Positions 10,754 through 21,929 of a stretch of DNA of 64,000 bases are shown piece by piece. The DNA comes from Acanthosepion esculentum (taxonomy: Eukaryota > Mollusca > Cephalopoda > Sepiida > Sepiidae). The notes beneath the pieces were generated by a model. It searched no databases, was not told where the DNA came from, and was given only the letters and a program-made list of their open reading frames with translations. Position 1 is the stretch's first letter, and every line of letters starts with the position of its first letter. The stretch is from assembly GCA_964036315.1 (NCBI GenBank), contig OZ038510.1:79044256-79108255 (forward strand), read 5' to 3'. A program made the position numbers and the translations under genes.

Positions 10754-11349
10754 CTTAAAGGACTTTTCGCGCGTCAACACCTGACTCCACCTTCAACTTC
10801 TTTCTCTTTCTCTCTCTGAAATCTTTGTACGTTTCTAAAAAAGTGTTATTCTACACTACCAAACAGAAATTATTACTAAAGCAAATATATATAAAAAAAC
10901 ACGGTCCAAGGTGAATAACTCTGCCAAAACAAAAACATACAAAATTCAGCAAAAAAATCTCGCAACTACAATACTTTTAAATTTATCTCTCGATAAATTT
11001 TCCTCAAATTTTTATGTGAACACTTTTCCTAAACAAAGGAACATTCATGAACTTTGAGTTCATAAAATACTCAATTCAACTTTTGTTCAACAATTCAGTT
11101 ATTTCGACTGAAACACAACCTTTTCCAAAAATTGTATTGTAATTTATTTGTACATAAATATTCAATGTTTGTTTCTAATTGAATTCACGACTACCTTTGT
11201 TTCTTCGTTCAATATTGTCTTTGAGATTTATTCCATTTGTATGTCTACGCTAAAATTGTTGTGATTAATATGAAGAACATGCTTTTCACGTTTATTATCA
11301 CAAACCTAAAACCCTTCTGATTACACACTGATTCATAGCAATCCTAACA
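10489..11349 (+). repeat. 3' LTR of the outer gypsy element
   Basis: Begins TGTAGAATCG after GTGGGGCTATT (a short polypurine-like site) and ends CCTAACA. It differs from the 5' LTR at about 15 positions and several small indels. The TATA-like AATAAAAGG is retained. Confidence 0.93.
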
Positions 11350-11815
11350 ACCCCATGGCCTTGTGTCTTAGTGGTTTTGCTACTACCTTTTATAAATTAA
11401 AAATAATAATAAAAATAATAATAATAAAATAGAATAAATAATAATAAAATAAAAAATATAAACGGTGTTTGATGACTAGTACATAAAAGAAAAAAAAGTA
11501 CAATCACCATTTTGTCTTAGTTTTGCGTTTGCCATTGCGTCGTCGATTTTCCACTCTGTTTATCGTTAACGTCAATTTAATTCCAGATTTATGGACAAAC
11601 CGATCGTCAACTGAAATGCGTCAAATTATTAAACTTGTTGATGGTAGAACTACTTCGAAAAGCCTTTCTTTTGTCTCAACAAGTTTTCACGCCTTCTGAT
11701 TTCTGTTTGCGAAAAGAGGTAAAATTTTAAAAGTAATTGATTTAGGCTATCAAAAATGAAAGTAACTATGGGGCTAAAAAAATCAAATAAAGAAAATGAA
11801 ACCAAAGTAATTTTT
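11350..11815 (-). repeat. Dispersed repeat, inverted copy of 34.1-34.72 kb
   Basis: Starts CCCCATGGCCTTGTGT and continues through AACTTGTTGATGGTAGAAC. The reverse complement of 34,130-34,720 has the same blocks in the same order, including the CCATGGCC end and the CAGAAATCAGAAG block. Coding capacity is not visible. The element borders the outer 3' LTR directly. Confidence 0.75.
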
Positions 11816-11818
11816 AGA

Positions 11819-13045
11819 ATTCCGCAACTACTTTTTCTTCAATGTCGATTTTCGTGCAAAAAAGTGGATCACAGCTTCATACATTTTTTCTGAAAACCTT
11901 AGCTTCTCATTGCACAATAAATATTAAAATTATCTCCCTTATCTTCACGTACATGAGCGAAACAAAAAACTGTCAATAAATGATTGATGTTAGCGATTTT
12001 CGTCAATTTTGATGACTAAAAACATGATTTTTTTAGCTAAGATTTCGGACATGCTAGAAAGGATTAAAAAAATAAAAAAAAATATTCAAAAAATACTTTT
12101 GTCTTTCCTCTAAATAATGACATAAACATCTAGACAATAAAAAATATTTTAATCAAGTTTCGAGCCTTTTTTCATCAGGATATGTCACTTTTTTTAGCGA
12201 CAATTGGGCCATCCCTAAACAAAACATATCAGACTCCAGACTGAGTTTTGTAAAGCGCTCCCTGAGTGATTAACAAATATTAAAAAAACAATTTACCTGC
12301 TCACCACTACGTCCGAATAGCATCAACCTAGTTTTTGACCTGACGAAAAAACAATGCTTTCAGGAGCCTACCACGTGATAAAAAAACATATAAATTGAAT
12401 GTACGAGCGAACCCAAGCAGGGAGAATTTACGACGACTAGCATTTGCTAAACGAGTTCACGACGCTTGTAACTTTACTGCAGCGAAGTACAAAGTTAGAA
12501 TCTCAAATTCTTTAACATGAAATAACTTCACTGTAACTCAAGCTAAATTTTCAACTCACTCAAAAAACTTCTTTGCAACTTACAAAAAATAATTCAATCA
12601 CGCTATTGAATCTTACGAGACGAAATTACAAACATTTACGAACAATACATTCAACTACTACGAGCAACGAAAACAAATTGAACATTTATGGAACATTCAC
12701 TTCTCCGACTTCTTTAAAGCTAAAAGTTTATCAACATAATTTCAGCTTTACAGGACTTTCTAAACTTTCTTTCACCGAACATGTTGAGCGATAAGTTAAT
12801 TCAACTTTTTTGAGCTCAGATAAAAAAATATTCAGTAGTAAAATCTTTAACCAGTCAAAGGGAAGTAACTCCTATTAATAATTCATGTAAAAAAATTCTT
12901 GACATTATATAAATATTGTACCTATTATGAAATGTTATTTTTTTGTGTTTTTTCTCTTGTTTGCTTTTTGTTTGCTTGAACATTCGTAAAGTAAAAAATG
13001 TGCGGGTTGATTTACGCTGACAATACCGCTACAAATTTATTTGAA
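11819..13045 (+). repeat. 1.2-kb dispersed repeat, copy A (matches 58.34-59.25 kb)
   Basis: Begins ATTCCGCAACTACTTTTTC and ends GACAATACCGCTACAA. It matches copy B at 58337-59252 along nearly all its length. It contains a TATA-like ACATATAAATTGAATG with a GC-richer downstream part, so it could be an LTR or a promoter-bearing element. It carries no credible protein frame; 12573-12794 is open only by chance. It has a 260-bp insertion relative to copy B. Confidence 0.8.
11964..12226. mobile_element. Small AT-rich insertion inside the 12-kb repeat
   Basis: Copy B reads straight through GAGCGAAACAAAACATATC, but copy A has about 260 extra bases flanked by AAACAAAA on both sides, an 8-bp duplication. 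The inserted segment resembles 33.95-34.13 kb and 62.58-62.77 kb (shared TTTCGGACATGCTA and AATAATGACATAAACATCT blocks). It is non-coding, and its class is not determined. Confidence 0.65.
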
Positions 13046-13208
13046 GTTTCATGTTTTTTTCTAGACTAGTATCCCGCCGTTCAGTTTTGTATTTTTATAG
13101 AAAAATTAAATAGAATTAAAAATAAATAATATTTGGATTTTTGTATAGCAAACGAGAAGGAATTAATTCATTAATTACTTGAAGTTATAGTCAGTGAAAC
13201 ATTCCTCA

Positions 13209-13290
13209 AGGACACATGGCACAGTGGATAAAGACGTTAGTTAGATCCAGTGACAGGACTCAAAAAGAGTGTGAGTTTGTAAATGCTGCT
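13209..13290 (+). repeat. tRNA-derived SINE head
   Basis: GGACACATGGCACAGTGG contains an RNA polymerase III A-box (TGGCACAGTGG), followed about 45 bp later by a weak B-box-like GTGAGTTTG. Better copies occur at 42588 and 45225. 13046-13208 and 13291-13970 hold AT-rich sequence with no gene. Confidence 0.7.
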
Positions 13291-13969
13291 TGTGTTGAAA
13301 AGGTTGATGTGGCTGAGTGTTGAATAGCATTTAACAATTATACATTTTTGTATCAAGGAAGAACAATGGAAACCCGATTTTTGTTTCAACGATAAAATAT
13401 ATATTAAAACCAACAAATACAAAACATTTTTGTAATGTGTGAAACAATAAGAAAAAAAAAGTAGTTTCCATTTATCTGTTAGCTGAAAGATTAAATGTAA
13501 TAAAACAAGTTTTCTGAATAAGAATGTTCAAAGTTCTGTATTAGATAGAATGTTGTTTTCAGAAGAACATGTGGTAATTCAGTTGTGGATTATATATAAC
13601 TAACAGAGCTTTTGCAACTTGGCTTGTTACATAGAACTGATGGTGAATGATATTTAAGTTCTGTGTGTGTGTGTGCAGTGAGTAGAGTGAATAGTCTGTG
13701 TAGACGCGTGTGAGTTGCTGAATTCTACTGTGTTCTGCTTCTACTGTCTATTTTTGGAACGAATCCTGGTTTATATTACTATCGGTAGGCTCCCAGGACA
13801 ACGGCGGGAGAAATTTCGAAAGAACACAAAATATATCTGATTGGATGAAAAATTACCCAATCGGTGATTTTATAACAAAAGCATGTTTGTGAATTAACAG
13901 TAGTAAAAATTCAGTGTGGTGTATGCGATCATTAAATTGTCCTGTGATAGTTAGTATTTATTATTTGAC

Positions 13970-15015
13970 CAATCACAGTTGAGAAAAATGTCTACCCCAG
14001 CCTACCCCAGTAAACGAAATAAAGGGTTCAGTCCGATATCCCAACCACCTGAAGAAGGCCGGAGCGTACAACCACCGAAACGTAATAAATATGACGACAA
14101 AGATGAGGACAATAGTCCGAATAATGTAAATAGTCTACATAAATCCTCATCTCAGAAATATAGACAGATAATGAAAAGCTGAATATTTGTAATAAAGATG
14201 AGGACAATAGTCCGAATAATGTAAATAGTGTACATAATACCTCATCTCAGAAATATAGACAGATACTGAAAGGCCGAAACTTTGTAATAAATATGGCGAC
14301 AAAGATGAGGACAATAGTCCGAAGAATCTAAATAGTGTACATAATACCTCATCTCAGAAATATAGATAGATACTAAAGAGCCGAAACGTTGTAATAAATA
14401 TGGCGACAAAGATGAGGACAATAGTCCGAAGAATCTAAATAATGTACATAATACCTCATCTCAGAAATATAGACAGATACTGAAAGGCCGAAACTTTGTA
14501 ATAAATATGGCGACAAAGATGAGGACAATAGTCCGAAGAATCTAAATAGTGTACATAATACCTCATCTCAGAAATATAGACAGATACTAAAGAGCCGAAA
14601 CGTTGTAATAAATATGTCGACAAAGATGAGGACAATAGTCCGAATAATGTAAATAGTGTACATAATACCTCATCTCAGAAATATAGACAGATAATGAAAG
14701 GCCGAAACGTTGTAATAAATATGGCGACAAAGATGAGGACAATAGTCCGAATAATGTAAATAATGTACATAGTACCTCATCTCAGAAATATAGACAGATA
14801 CTAAAAAGCCGAAACGTTGTAATAAATATGTCGACAAAAATGAGGACAATAGTCCGAATAATGTAAATAATGTACATAATACCTCATCTCAGAAATATAG
14901 ACAGATACTGAAAGGCCGAAACTTTGTAATAAATATGGCGACAAAGATGAGGACAATAGTCCGAAGAATCTAAACAGTGTACATAATACCTCATCTCTGG
15001 AATATAGACAGAGTT
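13970..15015 (+). repeat. 107-bp tandem array grown from a SINE-like unit
   Basis: GATGAGGACAATAGTCC recurs at 14102, 14197, 14304, 14411, 14518, 14625, 14732, about 14839 and 14946; the spacing is 107 bp except for the first, shorter unit. Each unit contains CCTCATCTCAGAAATATAG and GCCGAAACNTTGTAATAAA. The lead-in at 14030-14085 has CCTGAAGAAGGCCGGAGCG and CACCGAAACG, shared with the single-unit copies at 42.8 and 45.4 kb. The 67-codon frame at its start is not a protein gene. Confidence 0.92.
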
Positions 15016-15834
15016 AAACTTATAGACTCAGTTAAACTTTGTTTAGATTTTTTCTTGTTCTTAGGTTTTTTCTTTTTCTTTTTATTAGCTTTTTGTTTTT
15101 TCGATGCATTCTGGTGGATGAGACGTGCTAATTAATTATTTTGTCGGGTCATAAATATTAGAAAAGTGAAGGATGAAGGTTGCGTGGGTGAATTAGCTAT
15201 TTCCACACATATTTTAAACTTCTTCATTCCACATTGATAAAACATAAATATGACACAAACAACAAATCTGTTTATCCCCTCCCCCAAAGATTATTTAAAT
15301 TCTCCAGGTACTTTGACTTTTAAATAATAAATTAACATCATGTTGTAGCATACCTACGAGCGATAATGGTTATGTTCCCATTCACATAAATACAGTAGTA
15401 AATACTGTATGTTGGTCTGTAGTTGGAGATTCGTCTCCAACTGTGCTGGTAAAACTCCATGCTTCCAGGCAGAGAGGGTCCCCAGACGAGGCTATGTCGA
15501 AGGGCAGAGTCTCGTCTCGGAAAACAGCTACCCGACCACGTTTTATACGGGGTCTACGAGGGATTTTTGGCCGAGACTACGGGCTCGGACACCCCACATT
15601 AAATTCGTCCTTGTGCCACATCTGACCACGTTGGGTGATTTGTAGATATCCTGTCGTTGGAGATTCATTGTGGAATTCATTTGACTCACTTCTAGCAGTT
15701 AACTACTTCTACACGCCGCTAACGAATCTTATATGTGTTGTTCTTGTCCTAAGTATTATCGTTAATTACCAACCTTCGTGTGATTATTCTATTCACTAAC
15801 CTTGTCGGAGTTAGCTCCTCCTCAGTTTCCTTAA
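15016..15834. other. No gene; includes a GC-richer block
   Basis: 15016-15400 is AT-rich with nothing recognisable. 15425-15660 is unusually GC-rich for the window and has short overlapping open frames of a GC-block type that match no family I know. I leave them uncalled. Confidence 0.4.
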
Positions 15835-16250
15835 TCCTTCAACAGGGGTCTCTCTCCCCTGGCTATAAATACTGGCTGACCCTTCGCCTCGATCTCTTTT
15901 TCGACTCAGCCCTTGGGCCGCAACCTCGCGCGGAGGCGAGGTAAAACTTTCTCTTTTTTACTTAGGCCAATACATGACATCTCACAGATACAGCGTTTCC
16001 CATATTCTGGGAACACGCTAAGGAAATACACGTACGTACGGACACTCAACACAACACACACACATAACTTCTCCATACAAACACTATGTAACTTTTCATG
16101 TCTTCGTGTATTAATATATTTGTTTACCCATAATATATATTTGTTTACCCATGTATATCGGTCTTGTTTGTTTTCTTTGTTTTCTTTGGACTTAATTATA
16201 GTCCAACATTCCTATGTAGCTGGACCGGCTAGCAGGAAATCTTAACCCAA
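15835..16250 (+). repeat. Promoter-like TE segment, copy 1 of an inverted pair
   Basis: Reads CAGGGGTCTCTCTCCCC, then CTATAAATACTGG (a TATA box), a CT-rich leader, GAGGTAAAA (a good splice donor) and CAGCGTTTCCCATATTCTGG. The reverse strand of 17400-17870 has the same order: CAGGGGTCTCTCTC, CTATAAATACTGG, GAGGTAAA, CAGCGTTTCCCATTTCTGG. This looks like an LTR or 5' end of an unidentified element. Confidence 0.65.
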
Positions 16251-16530
16251 AGATATCTCTTCACATCTTCACCCCTACGGTCCGCTATAACCTTCCCTAG
16301 GTTACAATACAAAAACGAATTTCTGTAAATTTCATAAAATTAAATCATTGCACGTGTGCGGAAGCAACTGTAAAAAAAACGAAAGAAAAAAGAAACATAT
16401 TTTTACCAAGATTTTTGCAAGAATTTCCAAATCATGATGTTTTTCTAGAACTACTAAAAATTATTTGTGCATGTAAAAGGGTTAATAAATTTAATATATT
16501 AGGCATAATAATTAAACTACAAATAAATGT
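16251..16530. other. Spacer with AT-rich repeat fragment
   Basis: Contains a copy of the dispersed AT-rich repeat (16,390-16,440: TTTTTACCAAGATTTTTGCA). No gene. Confidence 0.4.
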
Positions 16531-16860
16531 GCGTCCTGGGTAAGACGATAAACTACATCCGCGTCCAGGGTAAGACGATAAACTACATCCACATCCTGGG
16601 TAAGACGATTAACTGCATCCACGTCCAGGGTAAGACGATAAACTACATCCACGTCCTGGGCAAGACAATAAACTACATCCGCGTCCAGGGTAAGACGATA
16701 AACTACATCCACGTCCTGGGTAAGGCGATAAACTACATCCACGTCCAGGGTAAGACGATAAATTACATCCACGTCCAGGGTAAGACGATAAACTACATCC
16801 ACGTCCTGGGTAAGACGATAAACTACATCCGCGTCCAGGGTAAGACGATAAACTACATCC
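16531..16860. repeat. 30-bp minisatellite, 11 exact-length units
   Basis: The unit GCGTCCAGGGTAAGACGATA plus AACTACATCC repeats 11 times with no length change. Units alternate CCAGGG and CCTGGG and vary at a few sites. Because 30 is divisible by 3, frames stay open on both strands (16512-16868 minus, 16527-16877 plus), which explains the repeat-like ORFs. They are probably not genes. Confidence 0.95.
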
Positions 16861-16864
16861 AACA

Positions 16865-17010
16865 GCAATGCCTCTGATCAGGAGGATTTGAGCAGCGCGG
16901 AACCACTTCTTAATTGCTGGTGTTCCCAGGTCCACCCTGACAGGGAGTGGTAGTACCTGTTAGGGTCCCAGCTATAGGCAAATAGTTAACCCCCAAACTG
17001 GGGTTAAAAC
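16865..17010 (-). repeat. Dispersed short repeat with CCCAAACTGGGGTTAAAA end
   Basis: Shares TACCTGTTAGGGTCCCA and CCCAAACTGGGGT with 49800-49910, and in reverse complement with 53588-53665 (GTTTTGACCCCAGTTT). Three copies in the window mark it as a dispersed element, probably a SINE tail or MITE; orientation is arbitrary. Confidence 0.7.
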
Positions 17011-17278
17011 GCTATAAAAGTTTAGTAACCCTTCTTTTACTTTTAAACATTTCTTGAAATTTGATTGATTATTAAATGCACAGTAAGCTTCTACGCAATG
17101 AGATATACAGACGCAATGAGATATACAGACTCAGAGAGACGTGTAGAGGACCGGGTGTGTATTTACGTGTTGTTGTATTAGAAACACGTATGTAACTCCT
17201 GGTAGAATATTAAAAGGCCCAACTACATAAAAATTGGCGGACTTAATTTGTCCAACAGAAGATGAAAGAAGACAAACA

Positions 17279-17384
<106 letters not shown>

Positions 17385-17399
17385 ACAAGTATGTATTAA

Positions 17400-17870
17400 A
17401 CAAATTACAATGTACATAAACATAACATTTGTGTGTGGGGGAACATTAGTGTTTGTTCTTTGGTGAATGTTCGTATTTTGGTGAATGTTTGTAATGTTAT
17501 AGCGTTTTCCCAGAAATGGGAAACGCTGATCTTCTAAGAGCTTACATCTTGTCGCTGAAATGAAGAAGAGAGAGAGATTTACCTCACCACCATACGAGGT
17601 GGGATTCGGCACGAGGACTGAAGGAAAAAAAGAGAAAGAGGCAAGAAGTTCCCCAGTATTTATAGTATGGAGAGAGAGACCCCTGGTGACAATATGGGAA
17701 TTAAGGAGTAGGTAATGCCGACAGACGCCAAGACAGAACTTAATTTTATGCTGATCAGACTGCTTTTTGGAACAAACTTCTTTTCTAAAAGATTTGGAAA
17801 AATGCTCTACGTCACAAATCACCAACGTTTTCAACAACTCATTGTGACACAACATTTTCCACTAGAATAT
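17400..17870 (-). repeat. Promoter-like TE segment, copy 2 of an inverted pair
   Basis: Reverse-strand counterpart of 15835-16250, with TATA box, CT-rich leader, GAGGTAAA donor-like site and the GCGTTTCCCA block. A 157-codon minus frame (17855-17382) passes through it, but its amino-acid composition follows the repeat, so I do not call it. Confidence 0.65.
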
Positions 17871-18787
17871 CTTTCTCAGAAAATTTTTATCTAATTTAAA
17901 TTTAACTTTTCTAGTTAAAGATAAACAACTTTCACTTACTTTCTGCATTTAACATTTCCAAACCAGCAACGAGAACCTTTTCTCCTAAATATTCTCTGAT
18001 CAATCTGACGCACACATCATTAAAAAAACAATATTGTAAAATTCTGTATATAAAAATTTTTTTGCTGTTCCGAACCTATCTTTTATGTCGTAATTACATA
18101 TCGTTACCATTAACCATTGGTTAAATTTTAACAAATCACATATTTTTCCCGCGTTTCCGTGGGATCCTACCTTTTTCTTTAAAAGGGGCGACCTTTTCAC
18201 AAGTCGCCAGCAAATCCAAGAAGATTCAGGCTGTCTACACAAATCTACGATCTTGCTCACAACATTTCAAACGCACACACAGACACATAATTTTGTAATA
18301 TAAATTTACACTTCTATCTCTGACCTTCGCCATGTTCAATCAATCAGAACTCTGTTGATTTCAAAACATTCCATAACACAACACATTTTTTATTAATTGT
18401 ATTCTTGTGTTATTTATTCTTAACATGTAGACTTGCTCTTGTGGACTCGTCCATTTACCTTATCACCCCTAGCAACAGGAACATTCCATTTTGCACGCCT
18501 ACGTGAATCAACTCGACCAATCAAGTCACCCGCACGTGCGCAAGCCATTTTTGGCGCAATTCTTCCCGGAGCCGCGACACGTGACTACCATATATAAACC
18601 CAAGAACATGTGTGACCGCGAGCAGACAGTACAGTAAATAGGTACACAAAGCATGTCTAGCCTGAATAGGGGAGGGATCCACAGGAAACCGCCACAATGC
18701 TACGAAGGTGTACCTAAAAAAGAAAATCAAGTTACCCACCTTTCGCTGAAATCTGTCGAAACAACCGTTTTCTATCAGTTCTAATCT
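17871..18787. other. No gene supported
   Basis: AT-rich to 18.4 kb. 18.48-18.65 kb is GC-richer, has CACGTGACTACCATATATAAACC (a TATA-like motif within), and ends in an ACAGTACAGTA segment, so it could be a promoter or LTR piece upstream of nothing I can identify. Confidence 0.3.
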
Positions 18788-19330
18788 TCATCTTATTAGA
18801 TCCTTATGAGAAAGACGATCACCTCGCAAGACTTCCTGCATTCGCGTCTTCCAAATCACCATTCGGGCCGTGGCCAGCAGCGATAGAAACACCAATCGTT
18901 TCAGCCAAGAATACGGGGGCAACACATTGTCACACGCATATGCGCGATCGATGAGCACGAGCATTTCAGGAGCGATACGAGCCGTCAACTCGCCGACATG
19001 GCCCCATAGGGTGCGGACCTGAGGACAGTGGTAGAAGGCGTGCGAAGCCGTTTCTTCTAGGTCAAATTCACATCGTTCACAGTATGGCAAATCCGCCAAG
19101 CCCCATATGAAGGGCTTGTCATTGAGAGATAACCTATTCCGAACCTGTCACCAGGTAAGCGAAAACTCAGGGTTATTGAGGTAATCCGCTGCTGGCGTCC
19201 AAGGTCAGAAGGGGCGAAACTCCTCCTCCTCCAAGCCGAGCCGCTCACGTAGTGGATCCTTCGCGGCCGCCTTTACTAGTTCCCGATAGAAGAGTTTTCT
19301 AGGCCGAGAAAGGTCACTGAACCGAGGAAT
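18788..19330 (-). pseudogene. 3' end of a LINE ORF2 (TX1-like), broken
   Basis: The minus strand reads LPYCERCEFDLEETASHAFY with a C-x2-C...H-x4-C motif and ends VIWKTRMQEVLRGDRLSHK. The longer LINE at 29-31.5 kb has the same C-terminal arrangement (NCRRC...GHAFFHC...VIWTTRQKEFYEGEK). Upstream pieces (SRPRKLFYRELVKAAAKDP, LNNPEFSLTW) lie in other frames with stops, so the copy is dead and 5'-truncated. Confidence 0.75.
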
Positions 19331-20139
19331 GATCTTCAAGGCATATCGACACTCGCGAAGGAAATCCGATTGATCCCAGGGTTTACAACGGCGTTCAACC
19401 TGGAGGAGTAATAGTAAGGAAAGGGAAAGCCTCCCTTACAATCCCCGCTATAATCGAATCCCCTGTCAATGCACGGCGTAGGAAAGCCAACCTCGGGGTG
19501 TGCTTGTAACTCGCCAAGTGCGGCATTCCCAGCCCCCATGACACGGACGTTGTGCACAGACTTCTCTGTTGACATTATGCTTGCGTCCCCTCCATAAAAT
19601 AGACTTGGTTCGTCTCACTGCCGAGGATGAACAACATTTCATATTTATTGAAAACTTGAATCACGTGATCGGCTCCAAATTGCTTGACGCAATTTGTGTT
19701 TTAATTCGGGTTAGAAATTAGGTTTTTCCGAATCAGACGTATTTGAGAACAGGTGAAATGTACGTTTTTAATATTTGTTAACCAATCAGAAAACGTCTTC
19801 TCAAAAACTCAGTTTGGAGCGTGTATTATGTTTTAGTTTTGTGTTGATTTTGAGAATTATGTAGGATTTGAATCCAACAAGTGTGAAAAACAAAAGAGAA
19901 ACACTATTAAGGAGCGGGAAAAGTAATCAAGAAGACAGCAGATAACGATTGACATTTCATGTAAAAAAAATTTAAAGATCTCTTAGTTGGCTGAAAAGCA
20001 TGAAGCCAGAAGAAAGTTTCACAAGTGACAAGTGCGATAAGCTGTAAGTATAGAATTTACGGTTATATCTAGTCAATTCGACTGAATTGATGAGACCTTA
20101 TCGCCAATCTAGTACTGCGCTTAAATTCATGAAGTCTAG
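19331..20139. other. LINE remnant tail and AT-rich spacer
   Basis: 19331-19600 continues the degenerate minus-strand LINE upstream part in broken frames. 19600-20139 is AT-rich with no gene seen. Confidence 0.35.
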
Positions 20140-20339
20140 TTACCATAGCGAAGATTTCAACTGAATAATTATCATAGTAAGAGATTTGGAAATAAAAATT
20201 GTATCTAGCACGATAGTGAGAAAAGGTTTAAATGGCAGATTAAGTCCCGGAAACCAACTGTAATGAAAATTTCCATTCTGGTGTAAATTTGCATGATTAT
20301 TTCGAAAATAACAATAAAAGTTTACGGAATGTAACGGTC

Positions 20340-21605
20340 TTTTTACTGTTCTTAAACTTCCGCGCGCAAAATGTTCTGCAAAATGTCTGGGGGCCCCTCT
20401 GGCTGGGATAGGGTTTGGCTGATAGCGCCCTTCCGCTCTACCCCTCTGTCCCTCCATTTCATTCCTATCCCGACCGGTTCGCCTCATGTGGCCTGCGCCC
20501 CCACAATACCAGCATCTTCTCCGCTGACAATCGGCCGAAAAATGACCAACCACTCCACACGTCCAACATCTCAGAGGTCTCGCTCGGACTGGGGCCACCC
20601 TGCCTCCTACTCCTTCACGGGTGACTCGGCGGCGTTTCCCGGGCTCTTTGCTTTTCTGGTGGGTGGTAACAGCGCGTTAGTCCGCTTAATGCCTAATTTA
20701 TGGTCCCCTGCCGCCGTACACCACCGAGCTTTGTACCTGTATTCGCCACAGGTCGTACAATTGAGTCCCAGAGACCTGGGGTCTCTTCCCCAATTGGTTG
20801 GACAGTCCCGCAGACACGTCCAGCACACCAGCCCATACCGGCCTGGCGTGGATTTATAGAATCCATACCGCAAGTCTTATTCTCGTTTATTCGGATCTGC
20901 CTTCAATTCCCAATTTTCCTCTACTTCTTCTTCCGGGTCCCGTGCCCGAATCTGCTCCTTCTTTTTCATTATCTTGGTCCCCCTTGGGGTCCCTGGCTAC
21001 ACTCCCCCTTATTCTGTCCCAAAGTCGTTAACTGTCGCGAGCCGCTTCAATGGCCGCGGCCAGGGTGCTCGGTCCGTCATTCAGGACGTCACCCGCAGCT
21101 CCCTATTGCTTAACGCATCCATATATATGTCGGCTAACAGGGCCTGTATCGGACAACTGTTTCGGGTCGCCAGCTCCGGGAAAGCCAGTGCCGCTAAGCC
21201 CGCTATTCTTTCTCCCAGATCCTCCATGACTTCCTTATCTCCCTGCCGGAGTCTGAACAACTTCCTAACTGCCTCAATGGCCGTGCGCTCACTGGCGTAC
21301 TGTCGGACCAGGGCAGACTTCAGCTCTGTCCAAGTTAGGGCAGGGTTCTCCCTATATAGCCCTCCGACATATTTGGACACTGGACCGGTCGCTGCTTCGT
21401 ATGCCAGTAGGACCATCTCCTGGTCCGACAAGCCATACACGACGTGTTTCTTTTGGATCGACAGTATCCATTCCTGCAGCTCTGTTGGGTTGCCCCTAAA
21501 CGTGGGCAGTCTCATGCCTCCGATCAGTCTGCGAAACCCCATTGTAATTTCGGGAACTCCGGCTTCTCCCTGGTCGTCTGTGGTATCCGAACCTGCTACA
21601 CTCAT
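20340..21605 (-). pseudogene. gag: Gag fragment of a third LTR retrotransposon
   Basis: Minus-strand frame 21605-21081 encodes a capsid-type protein (MRLPTFRGNPTELQEW, then WTELKSALVRQYASERTA, then LFRLRQGDKEVMEDLGERIA). Further downstream, in shifted frames, come CCHC-type knuckles: CWTCGVVGHFSADC is complete, while CTTCGEYRYKARWC has Tyr for His and CWYCGGAGHMRRTG lacks the last Cys. The order capsid then knuckles is that of gypsy gag. The fragment is frameshifted at least twice, and pol is absent, so the element is truncated. Confidence 0.8.
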
Positions 21606-21929
21606 TCTAACGCCCGATCACTACTACCTTCCCCCTATTCAACAAGAGACAACAGAAAAGGAAAACTCGCCTCACACAAAATCGACACTTCTTCTTCTTC
21701 TTCTTCTTTTATTTTTATTTTTGTACAAGGCAAATTATTTTTATTTTTGTACAAGCGTCCCTGGCAAATCCACGGGTCGGAATCCTGGCACAAGGCAAAA
21801 AATCTAACGTAAAACACCATGCCTGTTGCAGCTACAGCCTGTCTCCCCGATGGTTCTGACCGAAAAAGAAATCCACCCGACCCCCCCCCCCACCGGTGAA
21901 CTGAAGGAACCACCACTAATCGCCACGTT

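Larger units (their letters stand above)
1536..11349 (+). mobile_element. Outer Ty3/gypsy LTR retrotransposon, interrupted by a nested element
   Basis: Two LTRs of about 860 bp bracket a gag-protease-reverse transcriptase-RNase H-integrase order, which defines the Ty3/gypsy layout. The internal region is interrupted from 4579 to 8611 by a second gypsy element. The two LTRs differ at roughly 15 positions plus small indels by my eye count (about 2%), so this copy is not brand new. No convincing target duplication is seen (left flank GCCGC, right flank ACCCC). Protease and reverse transcriptase are out of frame with each other, so the copy is defective even without the nested insertion. Confidence 0.95.

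Noticed and set aside
1530..11356. Target duplication for the outer gypsy element
   Set aside because: Flanks GCCGC and ACCCC do not match beyond what chance gives; the flank may be mutated or rearranged.
16512..16877. Long repeat-encoded frames on both strands as protein genes
   Set aside because: They follow directly from a 30-bp tandem repeat whose length is divisible by 3; there is no start context, domain or splice support.
20371..21807. Several long plus-strand frames between 20.4 and 21.8 kb
   Set aside because: They are antisense shadows of the minus-strand gag, which has recognisable capsid and zinc-knuckle motifs.
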